A DNA stretch of 64,000 nucleotides from NCBI GenBank assembly GCA_963802915.1, contig CAWDKQ010000010.1, positions 186,001-250,000 of the forward strand, in the 5' to 3' direction. The DNA is from JAICMB01 sp963802915 (GTDB lineage Bacteria; Acidobacteriota; Terriglobia; Bryobacterales; Bryobacteraceae). The position numbers and the translations under genes are program-made. Below the pieces are notes generated by a model that saw only the letters and a program-made list of their open reading frames with translations, was not told the origin of the DNA and ran no database searches. Position 1 is the stretch's first letter. Every line of letters starts with the position of its first letter. Shown piece by piece: positions 51,665 through 61,618 of this stretch.

Positions 51665-54205
51665 TTACTCGTATCGCAGCGCGTTCATAGCATCTACGCG
51701 ACTTGCTCGTAACGCCGGGATATAGCCTGCCGCGCACGCCACCACAGCGAGGCCTAGTGTAGCAATGGCCAGGGTGTATGGATCGTGCGCGGTCAGGCCA
51801 TAGAGCTGGGTCTGAACGAAGCGTGTCAATGCGATTGCGGCAGCGAGGCCGACGACGATTCCAATCGCGACGAGGACCAATACTTCGCGCATGACCATCC
51901 AGATCACGTCTTTTTGGAATGCACCGAGGGCCATGCGGATTCCGATTTCGCGCGTCCGCCGGGCGACCGTGTAGGCCATTACGCCGTAGAGCCCGATGGT
52001 TGCAAGCAGCGTCGCGAGCAAACCGAATACAGTAGAGAGGCTCGCGATCAGACGCTCCACCAGGAGCGAATTGGAGACTTGTTCGTCGATGGTGCGCATT
52101 CCATATAACGATAGACCCGAATCGAGCTCGGCCACCTTGCGGCGGACCGCGGCGAAGAACTGATCCGCATTCATGGTGGTGCGAACGTAGACGGTCATGC
52201 CGCTGATGTGTTGGTCTGCCAGATACGGCTCACTCAACTGAATCGGAATTTCGTTACGAAGGCTTTCATATTTGATGTCCTTGTATACGCCGACTATCTC
52301 CATGTCCATCTTGGTGTTCGGATCGATGCCGAAGCCAACATGACGGCCGACAGCATTCGCGGCACTCCCGAAATATCTTTTCGCAAACTTCTCATTGACG
52401 ATGACCACGAGAGGCGCAGTACGGTCCGGCTTGTCGCCGTGCTGCTGATTCTGAGTGTCCTGCAGCGTGAAATCACGGCCCGCTAAGATAGGGACGCCGA
52501 GCGTGCCCAGATATCCCGGACTGATCGAGTTCATGAACGGATCGGGATAATCCGACGGCTTAGTCGGCGTATAGCCTTCGATGGTGACCGAACTGTCCCA
52601 CTCGTCGTTTTCCAGGATTCGCATTTCGGCCAAGCCCGCGGAGGTGACTCCGGGAAGAGCGCCGATCTCATCGGTCAAATGTCGATAAAAAACTTTCGAC
52701 CTGTCCGAGCTGTAGCCGTTTAGAGAAGGATCGATGTTAAACGCGACCAGGTTTTGTGTCGAGAAACCTGGTCCGAGCTCGCGCAGATTGCGTAGGCTGC
52801 GGATGAACAATCCTGCGCCAACTAAGAGCAGCAGCGATAACGTGACTTGCGCGGCGACCAGGACCTTACGGAATCGAACATGGGCGCCGCCGCCTCCGAC
52901 AATTCCGCCCACGGAGTCCTTGAGCGTCGGCGCGACATCGGTCCTGGTGCTTTGCAAGGCCGGGGCGAGCCCGAAGATAACCCCGGTCAGAACGGACACT
53001 CCGATCGTAAATAGAAGGATGCGCAGATCCGGTGTCGTAGAGATTTTTAGCGTGGTCATCTCGGCTGGAAGCCAGGAAATCAGAAGGCGATCCGTAACTA
53101 AGGCAAGCGCCAGTCCGCATAATCCTCCGACTGCCGATAAGAGCAGGCTCTCCGCAAGTAACTGCTTCACAATTCGCGCGCGTCCCGCTCCCATGGCGAG
53201 GCGTATCGCGATCTCTTTTTGTCTCGACGCGGCTTTGGCCACCAGCAGGCTCGCGACATTGGCGCACGCGATGAGAAGGACTCCGCCGGTGATGGCCATC
53301 AGAACCCACAATGGCGTGGATAATTGCTTCCGTAGATACGAACGTCCCTGCGAACCGGGAAGCGCCTGAATCACGTTCTTCAGGAAGCGCTCCCGAACCT
53401 GGGCCGAGGCGTTTCGAAAGGCTTCCTGCTTGACTTCCATTTCCAACATGCTGTGGAAGAACGGCTGGAGCGACACTTCGGCGCGAGACGCGGTTATCCC
53501 CGCCTTCAGGCGGCCAAATGCGTTGACCCAACGCTGACGCCGGTTCTCCAGCGGCTTCCAATCCGGCATGATTTGCGGCTGCATCATCAGAGGCACGAAC
53601 ACCTGTGTCGTGTGGCCTAACTCGATGCCGTCAAATCCCGGCTGAGCTACGCCGATAACGGTGTAATTATACGCGTTTACATCTATATTCTTTCCGATTA
53701 TGGACGGGTCCGAAGCAAAACGCGTCTGCCAATAAGAGTAACTGAGCATGGCGACCGGATGACCGCCGGGGATGCGATCGTCATCCGGGGTGACGGTTCG
53801 TCCCAGGGCTGCTCCGACGCCTAACACCGGGAAATACGTCCCGGACACGAGTTCGCCCCCAACGCGCTCCGTGTGGCCGGCGAAGCTCACACTGACCCAA
53901 ACCGGGAAGCGGCAGAACATATCGCTAAATACCGAGTTATTCGCTTTGAAATCGCGATACATCGGATAAGATATGGCATTTCCTCCCGTGTTACTTCCAT
54001 AATGAAATCCACGCATGGTGAGTAACACGAGCTGCTGCGGATCCTTTACCGGCAAGAGGCGCAGGAGTATCTGATCCAGCAGAGTGAAGATGGCGGTATT
54101 TGCTCCAATGCCCAACGCGAGCGAGGCCACGGCCACGGTGGTAAAGACGGGAGTCTTCCGCAGCGTTCTGATTGCGAATCGAAGGTCGTTCCACAAGGAG
54201 TTCAT
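51665..54205 (-). CDS. ADOP-type ABC transporter permease (MacB/FtsX fold)
   Basis: 846 residues: an N-terminal helix and MacB-type periplasmic core (TPVFTTVAVASLALGIGANTAIFTLLDQILLRLLP), a first FtsX domain with helices near 270-410 (GGVLLIACANVASLLVAKAASRQKEIAIRLAMGAGRARIVKQLL) and a second FtsX domain at the C-terminus (VARRTREIGIRMALGAFQKDVIWMV). Such fused permeases are highly expanded in Acidobacteria and would act with a separate ATPase, which is not adjacent here. Substrate unknown. Confidence 0.92.
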   Translation of the reverse strand: MNSLWNDLRFAIRTLRKTPVFTTVAVASLALGIGANTAIFTLLDQILLRLLPVKDPQQLVLLTMRGFHYGSNTGGNAISYPMYRDFKANNSVFSDMFCRFPVWVSVSFAGHTERVGGELVSGTYFPVLGVGAALGRTVTPDDDRIPGGHPVAMLSYSYWQTRFASDPSIIGKNIDVNAYNYTVIGVAQPGFDGIELGHTTQVFVPLMMQPQIMPDWKPLENRRQRWVNAFGRLKAGITASRAEVSLQPFFHSMLEMEVKQEAFRNASAQVRERFLKNVIQALPGSQGRSYLRKQLSTPLWVLMAITGGVLLIACANVASLLVAKAASRQKEIAIRLAMGAGRARIVKQLLAESLLLSAVGGLCGLALALVTDRLLISWLPAEMTTLKISTTPDLRILLFTIGVSVLTGVIFGLAPALQSTRTDVAPTLKDSVGGIVGGGGAHVRFRKVLVAAQVTLSLLLLVGAGLFIRSLRNLRELGPGFSTQNLVAFNIDPSLNGYSSDRSKVFYRHLTDEIGALPGVTSAGLAEMRILENDEWDSSVTIEGYTPTKPSDYPDPFMNSISPGYLGTLGVPILAGRDFTLQDTQNQQHGDKPDRTAPLVVIVNEKFAKRYFGSAANAVGRHVGFGIDPNTKMDMEIVGVYKDIKYESLRNEIPIQLSEPYLADQHISGMTVYVRTTMNADQFFAAVRRKVAELDSGLSLYGMRTIDEQVSNSLLVERLIASLSTVFGLLATLLATIGLYGVMAYTVARRTREIGIRMALGAFQKDVIWMVMREVLVLVAIGIVVGLAAAIALTRFVQTQLYGLTAHDPYTLAIATLGLAVVACAAGYIPALRASRVDAMNALRYE

Positions 54206-54522
54206 CTCAGGCCTTTAGACTGCGTCTTGGTATTAGTGTTGGCGCAGATGTGGTGTATTACCGGAGCTCCCGCGCAAGGTTACGGTAACTCAGGTTACTC
54301 TTCTGGCGTCCCACTCATTCGGGGCCGATTTCTCTACGCTCGGGTGTCCAGGCGCATCGGACATGCGGCAACGTCGAAGGGCGGCCCCGAGTTCGAACTC
54401 ACGCAGCGTGATATGCCCCACGCCCTCCGCGCCTTTCTTCTAACTCCTTTAGTTTGAAGTCCTTTTCACTGGACCTTCGCATGCACTTTCGGACGCGCTT
54501 AAGCACGGAAGCAGGAGATCCG
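54206..54522. other. Intergenic region between divergent permease and monooxygenase genes
   Basis: 317 bases with no supported gene. Notable is a short inverted/direct repeat cluster: GTTAC at 54279-54283, GTAAC at 54285-54289 and again GTTAC at 54294-54298, which could be an operator. A CAGGAG ribosome site lies 6-7 bases before the ATG at 54523. No clear -35/-10 boxes were identified. Confidence 0.4.
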
Positions 54523-55845
54523 ATGTTCAAAGAGAAACCGAAGGTGTTGGTGGCGGGCGCGGGACCAGTGGGTATGTTTGCAGCGCTGGCGCTCTCCAAA
54601 CGCGGTATTAAGGTTCAAATCGTAGATACCGGACTTTGGGCCTGTTCGCACAGCTACGCGTTGGCACTCCATCCGAGTTCGCTCGAACTCCTGAAGGACC
54701 TGGGACTCCACGATAAAGTTCTGCAGAACGCGTGCCCGGTGCGTAGTATCGCGCTGTGCGATGCCGACGGTCCGAAAGCGCGGATCGCCCTGAATGACGG
54801 CGACTCCGGCGGATCGCTGGCCGTGGTTCGGCAGAGCGTTATCGAAGATCTGTTCGAGACGGAACTCGGCCATTACGATACTGAGATCCAATGGCGGCAT
54901 GAAGTTTACGCGGTGAGCAGCGAAGTGGATCATGCTACCGCGACCGTCAATAAATTCGAAAAAGATTCGCGCGGGTATATCGTGGCGCACACCGAGTGGA
55001 CGATCGCCAAGACCAGTCATCTCGAGGTGCAGTTTGTGTTGGGCGCGGACGGGCACAATTCGCAAGTGCGGCGCGCGATCGGTCTCGATTTTCCTGAAAT
55101 CGCTCCCGCGCAATACTACGCTGTTTTCGAATTCAAGACCGATGCGGATCTCGGGAATGAACTTCGACTCGTACTCGGAGAGGAAACCACCGATGTTCTG
55201 TGGCCGCTTCCCGATGGATATTGCCGCTGGGGATTTCGATTACCCGATTATTCCGATACCGAGTCGGAACAATTTAAGGATCGCCTGCTGGCTGCGGGCT
55301 TCGGTCATTTCCCGACCAAGCGCTTGAAGGATCGCGCGCCCGCATCGAACGAATCCATCGATCAAGTCGAACTCGATGAAGGGGCGCTGAAGATGCTCAT
55401 CGCCGAACGCGCGCCGTGGTTCCAGGGCAGCATCGGCCAAATGAGCTGGCGCACTATTGTTCGATTCGAGCGGCGGCAGGCGAGCGCCTTCGGGAAGGGG
55501 CGGGCATGGCTGGCCGGGGATGCCGCCCATCTCACTTTACCGACCGGCGTTCAGAGCATGAATCTGGGATTGCTGGAAGCAAACCAGCTCGCCGATTCGT
55601 TCGCAGACATTATCAACGGCTCCGGCTCTATTTCCAATTTGCAGACTTACGACGATCGCTGGGCGGCGACATGGCGGCAACTCCATGGACTCGAGTCGGG
55701 ACTTAGGGCGACGTCGTCGACCGACCCGTGGATTGCGGCTCGAACGAATCGCTTGATGGCTTGTCTGCCGGCTCACGGCGCGGCATTGGCTCCTCTTGCT
55801 GCGCAGCTAGGGCTGGAAGTGACGTCTCGTATTACGGGCGCGTGA
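54523..55845 (+). CDS. FAD-dependent monooxygenase (PHBH-type)
   Basis: 440 residues from ATG 54523 (good CAGGAG site). The N-terminal dinucleotide fold is VLVAGAGPVGMFAALALSKRG, the second FAD motif is GADGHNSQVRRAIG, and the third is GRAWLAGDAAHLTLPTGVQSMNLGLLEANQLA, the GD motif of class A flavin monooxygenases. The enzyme probably hydroxylates an aromatic or related substrate with NAD(P)H and oxygen. No biosynthetic neighbours show which. Its end overlaps the convergent hydrolase gene by 14 bases. Confidence 0.9.
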   Translation: MFKEKPKVLVAGAGPVGMFAALALSKRGIKVQIVDTGLWACSHSYALALHPSSLELLKDLGLHDKVLQNACPVRSIALCDADGPKARIALNDGDSGGSLAVVRQSVIEDLFETELGHYDTEIQWRHEVYAVSSEVDHATATVNKFEKDSRGYIVAHTEWTIAKTSHLEVQFVLGADGHNSQVRRAIGLDFPEIAPAQYYAVFEFKTDADLGNELRLVLGEETTDVLWPLPDGYCRWGFRLPDYSDTESEQFKDRLLAAGFGHFPTKRLKDRAPASNESIDQVELDEGALKMLIAERAPWFQGSIGQMSWRTIVRFERRQASAFGKGRAWLAGDAAHLTLPTGVQSMNLGLLEANQLADSFADIINGSGSISNLQTYDDRWAATWRQLHGLESGLRATSSTDPWIAARTNRLMACLPAHGAALAPLAAQLGLEVTSRITGA

Positions 55846-56686
55846 GGTTGCCATAAAACGCGAGCAATTTCGTCACGTACTCCGTGCCGGCGACGTCGAG
55901 GAGTTCGTTGTGCGTTCCACCTGGGATTTCCCAGAACTCCTTCGGCTCGTTTGCTGCCGCGAAGAGTCTTCGGCTGTGAGATATCGGGACGATCGCGTCG
56001 CGGTTCCCGTGAATTACCATGAGCGGCACGTGAACGCTTCCGATTTTGCTGCGTGAATTGAAGCCGCGCACGAACAGGGGTCCGATCCACGGCACGACCG
56101 TTGCCGCGATCTCCTGCACGGAGCTTAGGGGCGATTCGAGAATCAATCCGGCGCAGGGATGGTGTGAAGCCAGATCGACAGCGATCGCCGTTCCCAACGA
56201 TTCGCCGTGGATCACGATGTCGTGTGGTTCGAAACCTTCTTTTAAGACTTGGACGTATGCTGCGTCGGCATCCTGGTACACGCCGCGCTCGTCGGGGCGT
56301 CCTTCGCTTTTGCCGTACCCCCGATAGTCGAGGATCAGGACTGCCGAGCCGGCCTCGCGGATCCGGCGCGCGTGGTCCACGCGATTGGTCACGTTGCCGG
56401 AGTTGCCGTGAAGGAACAGCGTCGCGCGGCGAGTTGCGGCTAGCGGGTACCACCAGGCGTTGAGCTTTGTTCCATCTTTCGCTGTGATCCAGCGATCTTC
56501 CGCTCCCTCGCGACTCGCAGCATTCCAGTCGCCTTCGGGATATCGTGAGGGATAAAAGATGAAACGATTGGCGAACCGATGCGACATGATGAAGGCCGTC
56601 AGTACGGCCAATAGCCCGATTTCGGCGACCGTCCTCCAATTCAATTTAGCCAATCCAATCCGTAGTCGGCAGTGTTTCGAGCGCAA
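55832..56686 (-). CDS. Membrane-anchored alpha/beta hydrolase (BEM46-like)
   Basis: 284 residues. One N-terminal anchor helix (IGLLAVLTAFIMSHRF), then the alpha/beta-hydrolase core: LFLHGNSGNV (oxyanion), VLILDYRGYGKSEG, nucleophile Ser in VIHGESLGTAIAV, Asp in HGNRDAIVPI and His in PGGTHNELL. The group resembles BEM46/serine aminopeptidase-like enzymes. The ATG at 56686 lies within the end of the methyltransferase; a TTG at 56653 overlapping its stop is also plausible. Substrate unknown. Confidence 0.87.
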   Translation of the reverse strand: MRSKHCRLRIGLAKLNWRTVAEIGLLAVLTAFIMSHRFANRFIFYPSRYPEGDWNAASREGAEDRWITAKDGTKLNAWWYPLAATRRATLFLHGNSGNVTNRVDHARRIREAGSAVLILDYRGYGKSEGRPDERGVYQDADAAYVQVLKEGFEPHDIVIHGESLGTAIAVDLASHHPCAGLILESPLSSVQEIAATVVPWIGPLFVRGFNSRSKIGSVHVPLMVIHGNRDAIVPISHSRRLFAAANEPKEFWEIPGGTHNELLDVAGTEYVTKLLAFYGNLTRP

Positions 56687-57674
56687 TTCGATTCACGGTC
56701 TTAACGCCCCCGGGACACCCGAATCCACGCGCTGAATCCCACAATTTGGTTGGGATCGGACATTTCTTCCCATGGCGAATCAGATACAGATCGCGGCACG
56801 CGCCGGTGCAATCGATAGCCGCGACGGTCCTTCCCTCCCACTGCTTCGCAAAAGAAGGCGCTGTTGCCTGATATTGGCTTTGCACCCGCTTTTCAATCGA
56901 ATCGATGTTCCAGTGATCCGGCAGTAAGTTGTCGTTGCATGACGGAAGAGGTTGGGGCCGCGGGCGGCGGCACAGAATAACGCTCGTGATTGTGTGCGTC
57001 TGCGATGCCATTTCCTCCATGGTAGACGCGGTGAATGTGAAGTCCGTCTCGCGGATAGCGGTTTTCTCCGGAGCCGCGTCCATCGAAATCGGCCAGTTGT
57101 TTTCGTCGAGCCACCGCGGTCTCAACCAATGTCGATAACCTTGCACCTGCTCGAAAAAGCGCCCCAGCTTCTTCATCCACGTTTGCGGCGGGAGATTGTT
57201 CAGGTGATACGGATTCGCAAGGTTCCCTTCGAGCATCCCGGCATCGACGACCGGCGGCACCGCGATCACCGCAACACTATCGCGAGTGAGACAGCGCGTA
57301 AGTGCGGCCAGAGCCGTGTCGACGCGCCAGACATGCTCAAGCACGTTCGAACAAAAGAGCAGGTCGATGGAAGGAAGCTCTTGAGAATGGAAAGCAGTTA
57401 GATCGGCTGCAATATATTGCAATCGCCGATCCTTGTATTTCGTCCGGCAGAACTGCAAAGCGGCTTCGCTATTATCGATAGCGTAAACAGATCGTGCGCC
57501 TTTTCGAAGCAGATAATCCGCCCCGTATCCGGTGCCACAGCCAGCGTCCAAAACGGTTTTGCCGGCAGCGAATTGGCCGGCGAAAGCATAGATGGACAAA
57601 TGGGCATAAAAGCCCCAATTGGGCGTATCTTGTATGACACGCTCGCCCTGCTCAGTAACTTCGTCCGGATTCAA
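56646..57674 (-). CDS. SAM-dependent methyltransferase
   Basis: 342 residues, TTG start. A Rossmann methyltransferase core is evident: TVLDAGCGTGYGADYLLRKGA (motif I), VYAIDNSEAALQFC (acidic loop), LLFCSNVLEHVWR (motif IV/post II). A C-terminal extension of about 150 residues, with Cys in IDCTGACRDLYLI, is not part of the core and looks like a second substrate domain. The target (protein, lipid, or sugar) cannot be deduced. Overlaps the hydrolase start by 41 bases, suggesting an operon. Confidence 0.82.
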   Translation of the reverse strand: MNPDEVTEQGERVIQDTPNWGFYAHLSIYAFAGQFAAGKTVLDAGCGTGYGADYLLRKGARSVYAIDNSEAALQFCRTKYKDRRLQYIAADLTAFHSQELPSIDLLFCSNVLEHVWRVDTALAALTRCLTRDSVAVIAVPPVVDAGMLEGNLANPYHLNNLPPQTWMKKLGRFFEQVQGYRHWLRPRWLDENNWPISMDAAPEKTAIRETDFTFTASTMEEMASQTHTITSVILCRRPRPQPLPSCNDNLLPDHWNIDSIEKRVQSQYQATAPSFAKQWEGRTVAAIDCTGACRDLYLIRHGKKCPIPTKLWDSARGFGCPGGVKTVNRIALETLPTTDWIG

Positions 57675-57696
57675 CTAATCATCGTAGCGCGCGTAC

Positions 57697-57960
57697 TTAC
57701 GCGTGCTTGTGCCCGCGGAGGCTCATATCGAGTAGTAATCCGCCGAGCCCCCAAAACAAAAAGAAAATGATTAGAAATCCGGTGATTGCATCCGGCACAG
57801 GTCCGGTGAAACTCTCCGGAGGCGGTACATAGCCAATTGCAAAGGCTAGAACCAGGCTTGCTGCATGCCAGTACCAGGCACGCGATTGAAAATGGTAGAG
57901 CAGCACGATGGCCAGAGCCACCGCACCGGCGTAGGCCAACATGACAAAGTAGGGTGACAT
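57697..57960 (-). CDS. Small three-helix membrane protein
   Basis: 87 residues, three hydrophobic segments (FVMLAYAGAVALAIVLLYHF, WYWHAASLVLAFAIGYV and FLIIFFLFWGLGGLLLDMSL) and a His-rich end (GHKHA). GGAGGCAAAC precedes the ATG. No family recognised. It lies 22 bases upstream of the methyltransferase and may start that operon. Confidence 0.7.
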   Translation of the reverse strand: MSPYFVMLAYAGAVALAIVLLYHFQSRAWYWHAASLVLAFAIGYVPPPESFTGPVPDAITGFLIIFFLFWGLGGLLLDMSLRGHKHA

Positions 57961-58033
57961 GTGTTTGCCTCCCCTTCGGCTTCAATTCTACGCCGGGCGG
58001 ATAGGAATTACCAGGGTCGCGAGTCGGAAGGGG

Positions 58034-61000
58034 TTAGCGGTCGCCATCGGTTTCCGCGGCCGGCGCCGTCCCTTCCTGCGTTTCGACTTTGGTCGGCGTT
58101 AGTTCCTTCAGCTTGCGATCGGCCAGCGCGCGATTTACCGGCGGCAATCCGGACTTCAGGATTCCATCGAGCCGGGCTTGTTGCGTGTCGAGTTCTTTCG
58201 ATAGCTCGCCGAAAACTTTGTACGCTCCCGCAGTCGGCTTTCCGTCGCCGGTTTCAATGCTGCGGCCCAGGGCAGCGAGACGGTTGTTGAGCTTGATCGG
58301 GAAGTTTAGAGGGTCCTGATCGCTGCGATTACGCACCTGGTAGACGTCTTCCTCAACGGCGCTGAGCTTCTCCTCGAAGGCTTCCAGCGTGGGCTTGAGA
58401 GACGGATCGGACTTGATGCGATCCTGCATCTGCTTCTTCAACTCTCGAATCAGAATCACCATTTCATCCGCGGCGCTCACCTTGTCACGAACCTGCATGG
58501 CGAGATTGAACTGCTCGGTGAGATCGGCAACGGTCACGCTGTCTATGCGGGGATCCTTAGTCACGACAAGAGCCTGCTTCATCGTCTGGCCGTTTGCGCT
58601 AAGACGAATCTGATAGGTTCCGGGAACGGCGAAGGGGCCGCTGTCGACGCGAGCGCCCAGAAGATCAGGCCTTTAAAGCCTGTCGCGCCGGGATAACGCA
58701 GGTCCCATACGAAGCGATTCAGCCCGGCTTTGCGGGGCACTGGCTTCGGCTTGGGCGGTCCGTATTCTTCGTCGGGATCTTCTTCGCCGGCAGCGCCCTT
58801 CTTCTTTTTGTCGTCCTCGGGCGTTCCGGCAAAAGTGCGAACTACCTGGCCTTTGGAATCCAAAATATCAATAGTGACTTTATCGGCGGGTTGTTTCAGG
58901 TAGTAATCGATCTCGGCTTGCTGGACATTGCGGATCGCGGTGGGCGGGATAAACAGATGCGCAGTCGCGGTGTTCAATTCGGGCGACATCTGGCGCAGGG
59001 GTTCGATGTCCGGAAGAACGTAAAACGACCGCCCGTGCGTGGCGATGACCAGATCATCACCCTGCACCAGCAGGTCCGGGACCTGCGTATCCGGCAGGTT
59101 CAACGATAGCGATTGCCATTGGGCGCCATCGTCGAAAGAAACGTAGATGCCGTGTTCTGTTCCGGCGAAAAGGAGGCCGGTACGCTTGGGATCTTCGCGG
59201 ACCGCGTGGACAAAATCGTCTTCGCGGATGCCGTTGACGATCTTCGTCCAGGTCTTGCCGTAATCGGCGGTTTTGTATAGATAAGGACGGCGATCATCGA
59301 GCTGATAGCGTTTCGCGGCGAGATACGCGGCACCGGCATTGTTGGGCGAGGCTTCAATCAAACTGATGCGGCTGAATTCGGGAAGGTCTCGAGGCGTGAC
59401 ATTGGTCCAATGTTTGCCGGCATCGCGCGTGATGTACGCCACGCCATCATCCGAGCCCGTCCAGATGGTGTCCTTCTCTTTGCGCGATGGCGCGATGGTG
59501 AAAATGGTGCCGTAGATCTCGGGTCCATTTTGATCTTTCGTGATCGGGCCGCCGGAATCTCCGAGCGTCTTGGGATCCGCGCGGGTCAGATCAGGGCTGA
59601 TCGCTTCCCAACTGTGGCCTTCATCGGTGGTGCGCCAGAGATGCTGCGACGAGGTGTAGATGATGCTGGAGTCGAGCGGCGAGAACACGATGGGGAACGT
59701 CCACTGCCAGCGTTCCGGAAGCGTGGAGGCGGATTCGCCGGAGAAGAATCGTGGGTATACCTGTACGTCTTTGGTGTGGCCGTTGCGGCGATCGAAACGC
59801 GTGAGCAACGCGCCTTGACTGCCGGCATAAAAGATGTTGGGATTCGACGGATCGGGAGCGATGTAGCCACTCTCGCCGCCTCCCGGAGAATACATGACGG
59901 TGCTGACGCGAAGCCCGCGCGCGGGCGGTTCACTCGTAACGCAGATGGTGGTGTTGTCCTGCTGCGCGCCGCATACATGGTATGGGATGTCGCTCGTGGT
60001 CGCGACGTGATAAAGCTGCGCGGTGGGATAGGCCTGGCCGGTCCACGTTTCACCGCCATTGATGGTCACGTTCGCGCCGCCGTCGTTACTTTCCACCATG
60101 CGCTTGGGATCGTTCGGGGCGATCCATAAATCGTGATTGTCGCCGTGCGGAACACGGATGGGCTTGAATGTTTTTCCACCATCGACCGATTTGAAGAACG
60201 CCGTGTTGAGAACATACAACGTATCTTTGGTCTCCGGGTCGGCGTAAATGCGGCTGTAGTAGAACGCTCGCTGGCGCAGCTTGCGTTCCTCGCTGACGCG
60301 CTTCCATGTCGCACCCGCATCGTCGGAACTGAACACGCCGCCGTCTTCCGCTTCGACGATGGCGTAGACGCGTTTGGAATCCCCGCCGGAGACACTCACG
60401 CCGATTTTACCGATGACGCCCTTCGGCAAGCCGGGATTGCGGGTGATTTCAGTCCAATGATCGCCGCCGTCCGTCGACTTGAAAAAGCCGCTCTCCGGGC
60501 CACCGCTCGACAGGCTCCAGGGAGTCCGGTATGCGTCCCAAATGGCCGCGAACAGCACCTTCGGGTCGTTGGGATCGAGGCAGAGATCGACGGCGCCGGA
60601 GCGGTTGCCGCGATAGAGAATCTTCTTCCAGGTTTTGCCGCCGTCCTGCGATCGGAAGATTCCACGTTCTTCGTTGGGCCCGTAAGGGTGACCCAGAGCA
60701 GCGACGTAGACAATGTCCGCGTTTTTGGGATCGACGCGTATGCGTGCGATGGCCTGCGTGTCTTTCAGACCGATGTTTTTCCAGGTCTTGCCGGCATCGA
60801 CGGTTTTATACACGCCGTCGCCTTGCATGACGTTGCCTCGAAATTCGGTTTCGCCCATTCCGAGATACACCACATCGGGATTCGACTCCGATACCGCGAC
60901 GGCGCCGACGGACGAGCTTTGGATCTGTCCGTCAGTGACGGGCTTCCAGGTGGTGCCGCCGTCGGTGGTCTTCCAAAGGCCGCCACCGGTTGCGCCGAAA

Positions 61001-61170
61001 TAATACTCGAACGGCCGGCTCGAACTGCCGGCGGAGGTGATGGAACGGCCGCCGCGATTCGGTCCGATGCTGCGCCATTCGAGCGCTTTAAACAGAGATG
61101 GATCGTAAGATGGCTCGGCTAGGAGCGCAAAACCAAAGGCGGAAAGGAGTAGGGAACGGAGGAGTTGCAT
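58034..61170 (-). CDS. Secreted BNR/sortilin-like repeat protein, interrupted by a frameshift
   Basis: Read through one frame correction, about 1045 residues: signal peptide, Vps10/BNR-like propeller with repeated Asp-box motifs (TTDGGTTWKPV, TVDAGKTWKN, SQDGGKTWKK, SSDDAGATWKRV), then a C-terminal region. The frame breaks near 58656-58658, where TGGGC needs one more G to read FWGARVDSGPFAVPGTYQIRLSANGQT, a sequence found as continuous in related proteins; the distal part (58034-58582) starts MKQALVVTKDPR and ends in the known helical C-terminal domain. Secreted propellers of this sort are common in Acidobacteria; function is unknown. Assembly error or true mutation are equally possible. Confidence 0.8.
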
Positions 61171-61471
61171 GGTTTATTCGATCCCAGCATTATATCGTCC
61201 CGTGCCATGGCGGCGGGCGTCGACCGCCGGGCGGTGGCGACCAGATTTCGGCTTAAGGGTCGGCTGATCGTTACAGCAAGCAAGTAACATAAATGGCACT
61301 TGCAATTCATGTAAGTACCATAAGTACCATTTGGTCCATTTGAGTCATTGGTTACGTCACGTTATAACTTAAGTAACTTGTTTCCTATCATATGGAAAGC
61401 ACGTCGATCGTTACCAGACTCCATTTTTCTTAAAATGTGTCTTGTCTTTAGTACGAAGGTACTGTAGCATT
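61171..61471. other. AT-rich intergenic region with short repeats
   Basis: About 300 bases without a supported gene. The part at 61265-61440 is distinctly more AT-rich than the flanks and contains a tandem TAAGTACCAT (61312-61331 region), two AAGTAAC occurrences and a short hairpin AGTAC-GAAG-GTACT at 61450-61463. It probably holds the promoter of the DUF11 gene or a divergent signal. No ORF, tRNA or IS end was found. Confidence 0.4.
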
Positions 61472-61593
61472 CGTGTGTACCAGACCCACCAGAGGGGTGA
61501 GTCTAAACGATCTCGTGGCTTCGTGCGCCGCCGCGGGTAGTGGGTGAGTTGTGTCCGCAGGGCAAACACGGCTGAAGACCGTTGGGTACCACG
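61472..61593 (+). ncRNA. Structured 5' leader of DUF11-like gene
   Basis: A closing helix pairs 61472-61481 with 61585-61593 (9 bp, one bulged base at 61476). Inside are four hairpins: 61482-61504 (AGAC-CACC with GGUG-GUCU), 61515-61531 (GTGGC with GCCGC), 61533-61558 (GCGG with CCGC) and 61568-61582 (ACGG with CCGT). The unpaired joint CAGGGCAAAC (61558-61567) resembles a conserved riboswitch linker. A strong ribosome site AGGAAGGAG at 61605-61613 follows directly, 6 bases before the ATG. No known class was recognised; folding by eye. Confidence 0.5.
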
Positions 61594-61618
61594 TTTGAGT
61601 TATTAGGAAGGAGTACGC

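Noticed and set aside
54206..54522. ORF 54227-54457
   Set aside because: No ribosome site, no signal or domain, and compositionally unlike coding neighbours.
61555..61600. GGGCAAAC followed by a hairpin, resembling the c-di-GMP-I (GEMM) riboswitch
   Set aside because: The essential following segments (GACGCAAAGC, CCUAAACC and the GGUAGGUAGCGGGGUUACC part) are missing and the order of helices differs. It is reported only as an unclassified leader.
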